From NCBI GenBank assembly GCA_938004235.1, contig CALKWL010000050.1, forward strand, positions 1-9,137: a DNA stretch of 9,137 bases, written 5' to 3'. How positions within the stretch are numbered: position 1 is the stretch's first letter; each line of letters begins with the position of its first letter. The notes below the pieces were generated by a model. That model had not been told where the DNA came from, did no database searches, and saw only the letters and a program-made list of their open reading frames with translations. Of this stretch, positions 1 through 6,378 are shown piece after piece. This DNA is from an uncultured Gammaproteobacteria bacterium. Lineage in GTDB: Bacteria > Pseudomonadota > Gammaproteobacteria > Halothiobacillales > Halothiobacillaceae. The position numbers and the translations under genes are program-made.

Positions 1-46
1 ACCACCGAGATCTACACTCTTTCCCTACACGACGCTCTTCCGATCT
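1..46 (+). other. Illumina P5/TruSeq universal adapter (not genomic)
   Basis: These 46 bases match the 3' part of the Illumina TruSeq universal (P5) adapter and end in the diagnostic GCTCTTCCGATCT. The same 46 bases occur in inverted orientation at the other end of the window. This is residual library adapter left by incomplete read trimming, not DNA of the organism. It supplies a spurious stop codon (25-27) to the lipoprotein gene that runs into it. Confidence 0.98.
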
Positions 47-1326
47 ACCAGGTTTGCAGCGAGGTAGAACAATCCCTTGGGGTCAATGCCAGTAGCCTGC
101 TTTGCTGATTGGAGCAAATTTCCACCTTTGGGCTGGCCTGCAAGAGGTATGTTCTTGTGCTTCCAGGACGCTCCGAAGTCTGTGCTATAGGCGAAATAAA
201 TGCGTGGACGTACTTCACGCCAATCCTCCCACAGCAGCCAAACCGAGCCAGGCTCGGCGCCTAATGCAACCTCGGCTTTGCGCGCATGGCTATCCGCGTT
301 GGCGGCATCTTCGCGAATCATTTCCGGTTTTTGCCAGGTGGCACCATAGTCCTGGCTGCGGATGACATAAAACAATGACTTTGGATCTTGGTTAACAAAG
401 CGCCAGGAGCCTGAAACCGCCATAACAAGATTGCCGCTTGCGGCATCCCCGGCAACACTGACATCAACCACATCAAATCCATTCAATGCGGGGATATCAA
501 AGCGCTTCCACTGAGCGCCTTTGTCATCACTCCAAGCACCCTGGAGGCTGAATTCATTGCCGTTGTCTCCTCCCTGGTTCAACCAAGTTACAAACCAGCG
601 TGAACCGATGCGAAAGGCGTTGATAAGTGGCGGAATATTGGCTGTTGTTGGGCTGATAACGCGCTCAGCTTCGAAAGTCCCTGTGGAGGCATGACGTACA
701 CGCAATATGAGCTTTGGGGGAGTTTGATTGTTGTCCCAGGTGGCTACGGCTAAATCGCCGGAAGCATCAACAATGCTTTGGAAGTAAAAGCCAGAAAACA
801 GGCGTTCGGTAGGGCTGCTTTGTCCTTTTTCATCGACGTGACGATAGTACACGTTGTACTTGCTCTTAATCCCTTCCACGGGCTGCTCTCCGTACCACAG
901 TACATGCCAGCCTGCGCCGTCTGGTATGACAGAGAAGCGTGCGAGAGGGGCGGTGCCCTCGCCTAATTCAATCGGAGCGTTCGCCCCCTGTTTTAGAAAT
1001 AGGCCTTTGGATGGGATTTTGTCGCGCCACATGGCGGCGATTTCATTCTTTCCTATGGCGGCTGCCAGTCCTGAAGGGGCGCTGTTATTTACGCTGCCGT
1101 CGACCAGGGTTTGAACCTCTCCGCTGGGTAAGCGCAGGGCGATATTGCTACGATTTGCATAGTAGGCCAAGACAAGATCATGTGTGCTGTCGCTGTCTTT
1201 CTTCCAATTGGCATAGGTTTCAATGGGCGGCGTAAGCCACTGAACAGACTCTTCAGAGGGCTTTGGAGGAGTACAGGCGGTGAGCGCAAATGTGCAGGCA
1301 ATGGCTATAGGTAGGGCAATACGCAT
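47..1326 (-). CDS. Asp-box (BNR) sialidase-like lipoprotein, C-terminus missing
   Basis: Predicted exported lipoprotein with a sialidase-type beta-propeller; substrate unknown. The N-terminus is a lipoprotein signal peptide with lipobox LTAC, so Cys18 would be lipidated. Three Asp-box motifs of form SxDxGxxW are visible: SDDKGAQW (266-273), SQDYGATW (324-331) and STDFGASW (381-388), each about 57 residues apart, as expected for successive propeller blades. Asp-boxes are structural and occur in sialidases, other glycosidases and non-enzymatic binding proteins. A possible RLP at 65-67 is only a weak match to the sialidase RIP motif, so enzymatic activity is not supported. The genuine sequence stops after about 427 residues; the further residues DRKSVV and the stop codon are adapter-encoded. 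The ATG at 1324-1326 is chosen because it gives the signal peptide directly; upstream GAGAG is a modest ribosome binding site. The gene follows an intrinsic terminator and is probably its own unit. Confidence 0.8.
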
Positions 1327-1453
1327 GAGGACTCTCGACTAGGGATATATCGACTCGAATTCGACATTTTATCAGGGCTCAAAGTTCAGCGGTAGAATCT
1401 GCTCTTTCGCATGACGTGGGTATTTGATTAAAGGTGTTTGAAATGCCGCAGGC
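1327..1453 (-). other. Intergenic region upstream of the Asp-box lipoprotein gene
   Basis: This 127-nt gap lies between the terminator of the 350-residue protein gene and the lipoprotein start, and it should contain the lipoprotein promoter. A perfect 10-bp palindrome, TCGAATTCGA, sits at 1355-1364, about 28 nt before the start codon. It is a possible operator, but palindromes of this size also occur by chance. A TAAAAT at 1371-1366 resembles a -10 box, but no acceptable -35 box lies 16-18 nt upstream of it, so no promoter is called. Confidence 0.3.
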
Positions 1454-1482
1454 AAAAAAAAGCCGCCCTTTTCAGGGCGGCT
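1454..1482 (-). terminator. Rho-independent terminator of the exported-protein gene
   Basis: On the minus strand a perfect 9-bp stem, AGCCGCCCT / AGGGCGGCT, closes a 4-nt GAAA loop and is followed directly by a run of eight T. This is a textbook intrinsic terminator. It begins about 46 nt after the stop codon of the 350-residue exported protein gene and separates that gene from the Asp-box lipoprotein gene. The opposite strand has an A run before the stem and only ATAT after it, so it is directional for minus-strand transcription. Confidence 0.93.
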
Positions 1483-1528
1483 ATATTCTCAAACCAAGGC
1501 CTAGGCGCAGCCTAAACCCAAAGCAGAA

Positions 1529-2581
1529 TTAGAACTGGCTCTTCAGTACAAACGCGTTGTTGAATACGCCAGGAACGCTAGCACCATTGAAGGTTGAGGC
1601 TGTGTTGTAGTCCAGCTTGATGACAGCAGCGTTGACAACGTCCTTGCCGGCAACGCCAGTACCACGCGCTTGACCGAACAACCAGCTCCAACCGCCGTTA
1701 GGCAGTTGGCTCAGGGTTGCGCCAGAGAGCAGCGTGGGAGCGTCAACGGCGCCCACGCAGGTTACGTCTTGCGGTACGGAACCAGAGTAGACGTTTTCGT
1801 CGCGGTCAAACATGGCGAAGAAACCGTCACCCAAGAAGATGCGGTAGCCATCCTTGGTGCCAGACGCGTTGTCGTTGTTGTTGCCTGAGGGCTGCAACAT
1901 GCCGCCGTTGTCAACCAGCGGGGTCACAAAGAACTTGGTGGTGGTTTCCGCGAACGGAGCGATACCTACATAAGCGATGCCAGCACCTGCACCTGCGTTT
2001 TCGAAGGCTACGCTTGAAGCATCGAAGGTTGAGCCGTTAGCTGCGTCGTCAGTGCCCGCCTGATAGCCCCACGCTGCGCCTGTGGAGAAGTCGAACACCA
2101 TGGCTTCACCTTGCAGGCGGCCAGCAGCTGCCGGGCCGGAGGCAGAAGGATGAGCCACAATTTCGTCTTGAACCATCAACCAGCCGCGCATCGGCTTCTT
2201 GGCGAAGCTTGCATAGGCGTAGCTCAGGCCAGCAGCCATGTAGTTGTTGTTGACGCTCGGGTCGTTGAACAGTACGCCCAGAGTGGTGGTGCCAAACTTG
2301 CCGCCCAGGTCGATGGTCTGGATGTCGCCAAATGAGGAGGAGCGCATGGAGTTGGTTTCGAGGCAGTTAGCTCCGTTGTCTTCAGCAGTTGCGCCGTCTT
2401 TGTACCACAGAACATAGTGCAGCTCGTTGGTGTCTGCGAAGGCGTGGTTGATGACGTTAACAACGGTAGTCACAGTGGAGCTGTTCACAACATAGGGGAA
2501 CAGGATTTCGGCAGCTTGGGCGGAGGCCATAGAGCCAGCGGCGATCATGGCGGCTGCCAGGGTTTTCATCTTCAAGTTCAT
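1529..2581 (-). CDS. Exported 350-residue protein of unknown family
   Basis: I do not recognise this family. Residues 1-23 form a Sec signal peptide (basic NLKMK start, Ala-rich core, AQA before Ala24). The mature part begins AEILFPYVVNSS and is rich in Ala, Gly, Asn, Ser and Thr. It has only two cysteines, Cys73 and Cys275, which could form a disulfide. There is no internal membrane helix and no lipobox. It ends in KSQF; a terminal Phe is typical of outer-membrane beta-barrels, but clear barrel strands are not obvious. Asn codons are almost all AAC, suggesting high expression, in line with the good promoter, Shine-Dalgarno and terminator. The start is the ATG at 2579-2581, seven bases after GAGGA; a TTG two codons upstream is only one base from GAGGA. 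The gene lies 251 bases after gspD, so a T2SS substrate or a surface protein is conceivable, but this is inference from position. Confidence 0.8.
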   Translation of the reverse strand: MNLKMKTLAAAMIAAGSMASAQAAEILFPYVVNSSTVTTVVNVINHAFADTNELHYVLWYKDGATAEDNGANCLETNSMRSSSFGDIQTIDLGGKFGTTTLGVLFNDPSVNNNYMAAGLSYAYASFAKKPMRGWLMVQDEIVAHPSASGPAAAGRLQGEAMVFDFSTGAAWGYQAGTDDAANGSTFDASSVAFENAGAGAGIAYVGIAPFAETTTKFFVTPLVDNGGMLQPSGNNNDNASGTKDGYRIFLGDGFFAMFDRDENVYSGSVPQDVTCVGAVDAPTLLSGATLSQLPNGGWSWLFGQARGTGVAGKDVVNAAVIKLDYNTASTFNGASVPGVFNNAFVLKSQF

Positions 2582-2588
2582 GGTCAAA

Positions 2589-2593
2589 TCCTC
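2589..2593 (-). promoter_or_regulatory. Shine-Dalgarno GAGGA that decides the start of the exported protein
   Basis: GAGGA is followed by a 7-nt spacer and ATG (2579-2581), which is optimal spacing. The in-frame TTG at 2585-2587 would leave a spacer of only one base, so the ATG is preferred and the protein has 350 residues rather than 352. Confidence 0.8.
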
Positions 2594-2608
2594 GTTGGGG
2601 AAAGTTAA

Positions 2609-2650
2609 ATTTTCGCTCGGGTGACGAAAATCGGTTTTACGTTAACCGAT
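2609..2650 (-). repeat. Two abutting inverted repeats in the 5' leader of the exported-protein gene
   Basis: Two 7-bp inverted repeats lie next to each other. ATTTTCG (2609-2615) pairs with CGAAAAT (2625-2631) across 9 nt, and ATCGGTT (2630-2636) pairs with AACCGAT (2644-2650) across 7 nt. They share positions 2630-2631, so the full hairpins compete at that edge. Both are in the predicted transcript, 28-69 nt before the start codon. They may form leader hairpins or, at DNA level, operators. No known riboswitch is recognised. Confidence 0.5.
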
Positions 2651-2663
2651 CTGGTCATGCTTC

Positions 2664-2679
2664 ACAACATCTCTGTTGT
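2664..2679 (-). repeat. Small inverted repeat in the same leader
   Basis: ACAACA and TGTTGT form a 6-bp, AT-rich hairpin with a 4-nt loop within the predicted leader. The stem is weak and lacks a proper U tract on the minus strand, so it is not called a terminator. Confidence 0.35.
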
Positions 2680-2725
2680 TTTTCATGCCAGGCCTTGCTG
2701 CCGAAACAGGTTTGGCTTGGGGGTG

Positions 2726-2754
2726 ATTTAAGGGGTTTGAGCGGGTTTAGTCAA
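2726..2754 (-). promoter_or_regulatory. Sigma70-like promoter of the exported-protein gene
   Basis: On the minus strand a -35 box TTGACT (2754-2749, 5 of 6 to consensus) is followed by an exact 17-nt spacer and a -10 box TTAAAT (2731-2726, 4 of 6). Transcription would start near 2718-2719, giving a leader of about 137 nt before the ATG at 2581. The promoter lies after the gspD stop codon, so the exported protein can be transcribed independently of the secretion operon. No strong intrinsic terminator is visible between gspD and this promoter, so read-through is also possible. Confidence 0.6.
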
Positions 2755-2832
2755 CTGTGGTGTTGCTCGATTGCCACGCTGGATATGCCGAGGGTTTGTT
2801 AATTTGGTCAGCTTATTCTCAAGCAGGATTTT

Positions 2833-5076
2833 TTATGGCGCAAATTGGGTGTGCAGAGGTTGGCGCAGTGAGTCTCGGGTGAATAGTTTGCTTTTGATTT
2901 CTTCGGTAATTTGCTGGGTTTGGGTCATGTTTTCCATGACGCGCGGGGTGAGCAGGACGATGAGTTCGGTGCGATCCTTGTTCTTTTCGGTGGTGCCGAA
3001 CAGGTAGCCTACGACGGGGATGTCGACCAGGCCGGGAATGCCGTTGCGGCTGTTGTCTTGTCCGTCGCGGATTAGGCCGCCAAGGATGGCGGTTTGACCG
3101 CTTTGAATAGCGATACGGCTCTTCATACTGCGTTGCAGAAATGTGCGCTGTTTGGTCGCACTGTCAATGGCGCCGATGTCGGTAACCTTTTGTAACACGT
3201 CGAGTGTGACCATATCGCCGGCATTAATGCGCGGGATGACGGTGAGCAGCACGCCGGTGTCTTTGTACTCAAAGGATGTGGTTGGTAAGCCAAGTTGGGA
3301 GTAGGTGGTGGAGGTCTGAATGGGAACCTGTGATCCGACTTGCATTTCGGCCTTTTGGTTGTCGAGTACCAGCATGGACGGACTGGAGACAACTTTCAGG
3401 CTGGTCTCGGAAGAGAGAGCGTTAAGTACGGCCTGAATATTTCCGGCTGGGTTGGAGATAATGTAGTTAAGGCCGGGGACGATGGGGGCGGCGGGTGTCA
3501 GAACGGGTACGCCTTCGATGCCGCTGCTGGTGTTGACGAAGCCGCCTGCGCCGCTGAAGTTGTTGAGGCTGCCGCCGAAGCCGTTGGTGAAGTACCACTG
3601 GAGACCGAACTGGAATTTGTCGCTGAGAGTGACTTCGACAATGCTGGCTTCGATGAGTACCTGGACGGGTGCAACATCAAGCTGACGCACGGCATTTTCA
3701 ATGCGGCGGTATTCGCGCCGTGGGGCGTAGATGAGCAGGGCGTTATTGTCTTCGTCGGCGACGATGCGGATGTTTTTTCCCAGGCTAACAGCAGTGGGGG
3801 TGTTTTGTGTGGTGCTATTGTTCGTGGAGCCTGTGCCCCCTCCGATGCCGCCCCCGAGTCCTGTCGCATTGCTTCCGCTGCTTCCAGTACTGCTCAGGCC
3901 GCTGCTGCTGGTCGTGCCGCTACTGCCCGCTCCACTCACGTCACCCGAGGAGCTGGTGTTAATGCTGCTATCGCCCAGGCCTGGGGCGGTGGTGTCGCGC
4001 GTGCCTGTGCTTCCGCTGGTACTGCTGCCAAACAATCCGCCGAGCACTTTGGCCATGCGCGAGGCGTCGCCGTTTTGCACGGGGTAAACATACAGGCTGG
4101 GTTCGAGTGCGTTGTCTGGCGCCTGATCCAGTCGGCTGACCCATTGCTTGATCTGCTCCAGGTAGTGTTTGCGCGGGGTAACGACAAACAGGCTGTTGAG
4201 GCGCTCAATTGGCAAAACGCGTACGACGCCCGCAGTCGTTTTTGAGTCGTTGCTGATGAGCATTTCAACGGCTTTGGCGACCTCTTTGACGTCGCCATAT
4301 TCGAGCGGGAAGATGCCTACTGACATACTGCGCATGAAGTCCACGTCGAAGGTCTTGATGAGATCCATCCATGCCTGGGATTGGTTTTGCGTGCCGATCA
4401 TGACCAACAGGTTGCGTGTGACGTCGATACGCATGAAGGCTTCGGGGGGGGCAACGGGTTTGAGGATGTCGGCCATGTCTTGGGCGCCGATGTAACGCAG
4501 CGGAGTTACGGTGATGGCTTGCCCATTCTGGTTGCCTGCGGTGCGCAGGCTGGGAGGTAGGCTTTTGAAGGTGTCGGCGAGCCCGACGCGGTAAAAACCT
4601 TTGTCATCAATGCGCAGAATCGCACCGTTAGCGAGCAGGATGCTGTCGAGCACGCTGGGAATGTCGGCGAGGGCGGTGGGTTGACTGGTGTGCAGTACGA
4701 CCTCGCCCTTGACGTTGGGGTCGATGCTGTAGGGAACTTTGAGCACGTCGCCCAGGATGGTGTGAACCACGTCGACCAGCGGAGCGCGTTCAAAATTGAG
4801 CATGACGCCTTCACCGCCTTGGGCTGTGGGGCTGAGACGAACCTTGGGAAGGTCAACCACGCGGTCGTTGCCGGGGTAGAGGCGATCCTGATTACGCGTG
4901 TCGCTGCTGGCGGGGTGTATGTTGTCCTTGTTCTCGCTGATGGGCTTGGTTGTCACCGGAATGGCGTTGGTGATTTCGCTGAAGGTGCTAGGGGGGGGGT
5001 TTCCGGGCGTGCTGCAGCCGACGAGAAGTATGGCCAATGTAAGGAAGCTGAGGCGGAAAGGGACGGTCGTGGTCAT
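2833..5076 (-). CDS. gspD: Type II secretion system secretin GspD (predicted lipoprotein)
   Basis: Outer-membrane secretin that forms the multimeric exit channel of the T2SS. The 747-residue product starts with a lipoprotein signal peptide (lipobox LVGC, Cys21), so it may reach the outer membrane without a separate pilotin; Xanthomonas XpsD is also a lipoprotein. Domains by eye: N0 (about 92-165), N1 (187-246), N2 (250-318), N3 (327-468) and the secretin core (530-714). The core holds VPIQTSTTYS at the gate region and the C-terminal signature AILGGLI followed by GIPGLVDIPVVGYLF. N3 is interrupted by a Ser/Gly/Thr-rich insert at about 351-428. The tail after 714 is short, and no separate pilotin-binding S-domain is evident. 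The ATG at 5074-5076 is preceded by AGGA at about 10 nt. The gene is last in the operon, 60 nt after gspN. A C9 tract lies at codons 26-29. Length is typical for the family. Confidence 0.97.
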   Translation of the reverse strand: MTTTVPFRLSFLTLAILLVGCSTPGNPPPSTFSEITNAIPVTTKPISENKDNIHPASSDTRNQDRLYPGNDRVVDLPKVRLSPTAQGGEGVMLNFERAPLVDVVHTILGDVLKVPYSIDPNVKGEVVLHTSQPTALADIPSVLDSILLANGAILRIDDKGFYRVGLADTFKSLPPSLRTAGNQNGQAITVTPLRYIGAQDMADILKPVAPPEAFMRIDVTRNLLVMIGTQNQSQAWMDLIKTFDVDFMRSMSVGIFPLEYGDVKEVAKAVEMLISNDSKTTAGVVRVLPIERLNSLFVVTPRKHYLEQIKQWVSRLDQAPDNALEPSLYVYPVQNGDASRMAKVLGGLFGSSTSGSTGTRDTTAPGLGDSSINTSSSGDVSGAGSSGTTSSSGLSSTGSSGSNATGLGGGIGGGTGSTNNSTTQNTPTAVSLGKNIRIVADEDNNALLIYAPRREYRRIENAVRQLDVAPVQVLIEASIVEVTLSDKFQFGLQWYFTNGFGGSLNNFSGAGGFVNTSSGIEGVPVLTPAAPIVPGLNYIISNPAGNIQAVLNALSSETSLKVVSSPSMLVLDNQKAEMQVGSQVPIQTSTTYSQLGLPTTSFEYKDTGVLLTVIPRINAGDMVTLDVLQKVTDIGAIDSATKQRTFLQRSMKSRIAIQSGQTAILGGLIRDGQDNSRNGIPGLVDIPVVGYLFGTTEKNKDRTELIVLLTPRVMENMTQTQQITEEIKSKLFTRDSLRQPLHTQFAP
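3793..4026 (-). other. Ser/Gly/Thr-rich low-complexity insert in the GspD N3 domain
   Basis: Residues about 351-428 of GspD are almost entirely Ser, Gly, Thr, Asn and Ala, with short stretches such as SSGTTSSSGLSSTGSSGS and GLGGGIGGGTG. They lie between the first half of N3 (LYVYPVQNGDASRMAKVLGGLFG) and its second half (NIRIVADEDNNALLIYAP). N3 loops of secretins are variable and often disordered, so this is probably a flexible loop facing the channel lumen or the periplasm. The same composition creates long open frames on the opposite strand. Confidence 0.75.
4991..4999 (-). repeat. Homopolymeric C9 tract near the start of gspD
   Basis: Nine consecutive C on the coding strand (G on the plus strand) encode part of Asn-Pro-Pro-Pro at residues 26-29, just after the lipidated Cys21. 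Any single-base slip would abolish almost the whole secretin. A C8 tract (4444-4451) occurs further into the same gene. Tracts of this length are moderately slippage-prone and are also a spot for sequencing error. Confidence 0.6.
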
Positions 5077-5137
5077 ATGAGGCGAGTCCTTAGGCGAATA
5101 CGGTTGTCTGATGATGGATTTGGAGCGTCGATGCGTC
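5077..5137 (-). other. gspN-gspD intergenic gap
   Basis: This is the only non-overlapping junction in the visible secretion operon. It holds the AAGGA Shine-Dalgarno of gspD near 5090 and no convincing promoter. A weak inverted repeat, CGTCG/CGACG (5126-5130 and 5144-5148), spans the gspN stop codon. The gap would allow gspD to be translated independently of the upstream genes, which fits a secretin needed in a different copy number from the platform proteins. Confidence 0.4.
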
Positions 5138-5812
5138 TTATTGCGACGAAGTGGCGGGGGGCTGTGCTTGTCCGGCGGCTTTGCGCTTTAGGTTTTCCAT
5201 GTGTTTTTTTAATTCATCTGAGCCAGACTTGGCGCGCTCTTCGACAGACATAGGCGGTTTGGTTTGTTCGATGGGGCGGCTGGGTGCACTGTCCGTTTGT
5301 TTTACTGGTGGAGCCAAAATTTCTTTGGGGGCGCCTTGGCTGCCTCGCAAGATCTTTAATGTTCGGACTTCATTGGGGCTTTTCAGTGTGACACTGTCGG
5401 TGTCGATGCTTTGAACGGTTGTGCCATTGATGGAGTCACCTATGTGCAGGCGCTGTGCTGGGAGAGGGGGCGGGGCTTTATGCACACGCAGTAGGGCTAC
5501 TCGCGCTGTGCCTTCAGTTACGATGCCAAGCAGTTCTATCGAGGCCAGCGACCCGTTCGACGCAGCAGTTTTGTTTTGGGTTGGCCGTGGGCGGCGGCTT
5601 TCCCAGAAAAGGGGGCGCTCGTAACTTTGGGTTGCTGGGGGCAGCGAGCCATTTTGTTCATGGAAGCCGGGTAGAGTCGGCAGCTCAGGGGGGATGGGCG
5701 TCCAGTGCGTATCTTGAATACGCTGAAGCTGGGGTGCCCACCATGCAAAAAGCCCAAGGCTGCTAACGAACAGCAGTACGAACAGGATAAGGTTTTGGGA
5801 GCGAGAATTCAT
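5138..5812 (-). CDS. gspN: Type II secretion system protein N (GspN), GspC-like
   Basis: Inner-membrane protein likely to connect the assembly platform to the secretin. The 224-residue product has one N-terminal membrane helix (about 8-25), then a Pro-rich periplasmic linker with RPLFWESRRP (66-75), a motif typical of the Xanthomonas-type GspN. A small beta domain follows (about 88-152: SIELLGIVTEGTARVALLR, then RLHIGDSINGTTVQSID) resembling the homology region of GspC, which binds the N0 domain of GspD, and the equivalent PilP domain. A Pro-rich, then charged tail (160-224) has no recognised domain. This is not the larger, barrel-like GspN of Klebsiella. The start overlaps the gspM stop by 4 nt (ATGA) and has little Shine-Dalgarno of its own, so translation is probably coupled. 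Its place directly before gspD fits a secretin-binding partner. Confidence 0.85.
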   Translation of the reverse strand: MNSRSQNLILFVLLFVSSLGLFAWWAPQLQRIQDTHWTPIPPELPTLPGFHEQNGSLPPATQSYERPLFWESRRPRPTQNKTAASNGSLASIELLGIVTEGTARVALLRVHKAPPPLPAQRLHIGDSINGTTVQSIDTDSVTLKSPNEVRTLKILRGSQGAPKEILAPPVKQTDSAPSRPIEQTKPPMSVEERAKSGSDELKKHMENLKRKAAGQAQPPATSSQ

Positions 5813-6378
5813 GGGCTGGATGCTGGGCGTAGGGCGGCAATAGTTAGATCCACACTCAGGATTTGTGGCGCATCAGGGGCTATATTGGCGCGACGTAATG
5901 TCAGGGCGTCAATGCGCAACGCGGGGGTGGACTCGGTGTGTCGTTGTAGAACGCTCAGGAACCTCTGCAAGTCGTTAACATCTCCTTGCAAGTTCATATT
6001 GAGCAGAAAAATGTCCAATTCGTGTTCTTTGCGTGATGGGAGCGGGCGTACGCTTGCCAGGGTCATTTTGCTTTGCTCCGCAAGCGCGCGAAGGCGTGTC
6101 TGTAATTCGGTATTAAAACGGTTGTCGTCGACTCCAAGAGGGTAAATCTGTTGTCTGGCGCTGGCGCGTGCGTTGTCGAGTTGAAGTTCAAGTTGTGGTG
6201 CAGCCTGGATAAGCCCTTGAACGCGCTCGATGCGCGGTTGGCTTTTCTGGATGATCTCAAGGTAATTTTTGCGCTTGGCGTTGAGCGGGATGAGAATCGC
6301 CGCCAGGACGAGCAGGGCGGCCAAGAGTGTGAGCAATGGCGCAAGCCAGGCGCGGTATTGGTGCAAGATGGTGTTCAT
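5809..6378 (-). CDS. gspM: Type II secretion system assembly-platform protein M (GspM, PilO-like)
   Basis: Bitopic inner-membrane protein that pairs with GspL in the assembly platform. The 189-residue product has a short cytoplasmic start, a membrane helix at about 10-31, a coiled-coil-like stretch at 36-75, and a periplasmic ferredoxin-like domain (about 88-185) with the conserved-looking FNTELQTRLRALAEQSKM and GDVNDLQRFLSVLQ. This arrangement is that of the GspMb subtype, related to PilO of type IV pili. Its ATG overlaps the gspL stop in ATGA, and a GAGG Shine-Dalgarno lies seven bases before it inside gspL. Length is typical for the family. Confidence 0.9.
   Translation of the reverse strand: MNTILHQYRAWLAPLLTLLAALLVLAAILIPLNAKRKNYLEIIQKSQPRIERVQGLIQAAPQLELQLDNARASARQQIYPLGVDDNRFNTELQTRLRALAEQSKMTLASVRPLPSRKEHELDIFLLNMNLQGDVNDLQRFLSVLQRHTESTPALRIDALTLRRANIAPDAPQILSVDLTIAALRPASSP

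Noticed and set aside
1344..1394. Promoter for the Asp-box lipoprotein (TAAAAT or TATATC as -10)
   Set aside because: Neither has a recognisable -35 box at 16-18 nt.
2582..2587. TTG start two codons upstream for the 350-residue exported protein
   Set aside because: It lies one base from the Shine-Dalgarno, whereas the ATG has a 7-nt spacer.
2755..2832. Intrinsic terminator after gspD
   Set aside because: Short complementary stretches exist, but no GC-rich stem followed by a U run is visible on the minus strand.
3340..4245. 301-codon open frame on the plus strand, opposite gspD
   Set aside because: It lies fully antisense to the secretin and is kept open by the Ser/Gly-rich insert and GC bias. 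It has no credible domain, ribosome binding site or promoter.
4681..5253. 190-codon plus-strand frame across the gspD start
   Set aside because: It is antisense to gspD, the gap and gspN, has no recognisable protein features, and is a by-product of codon bias.
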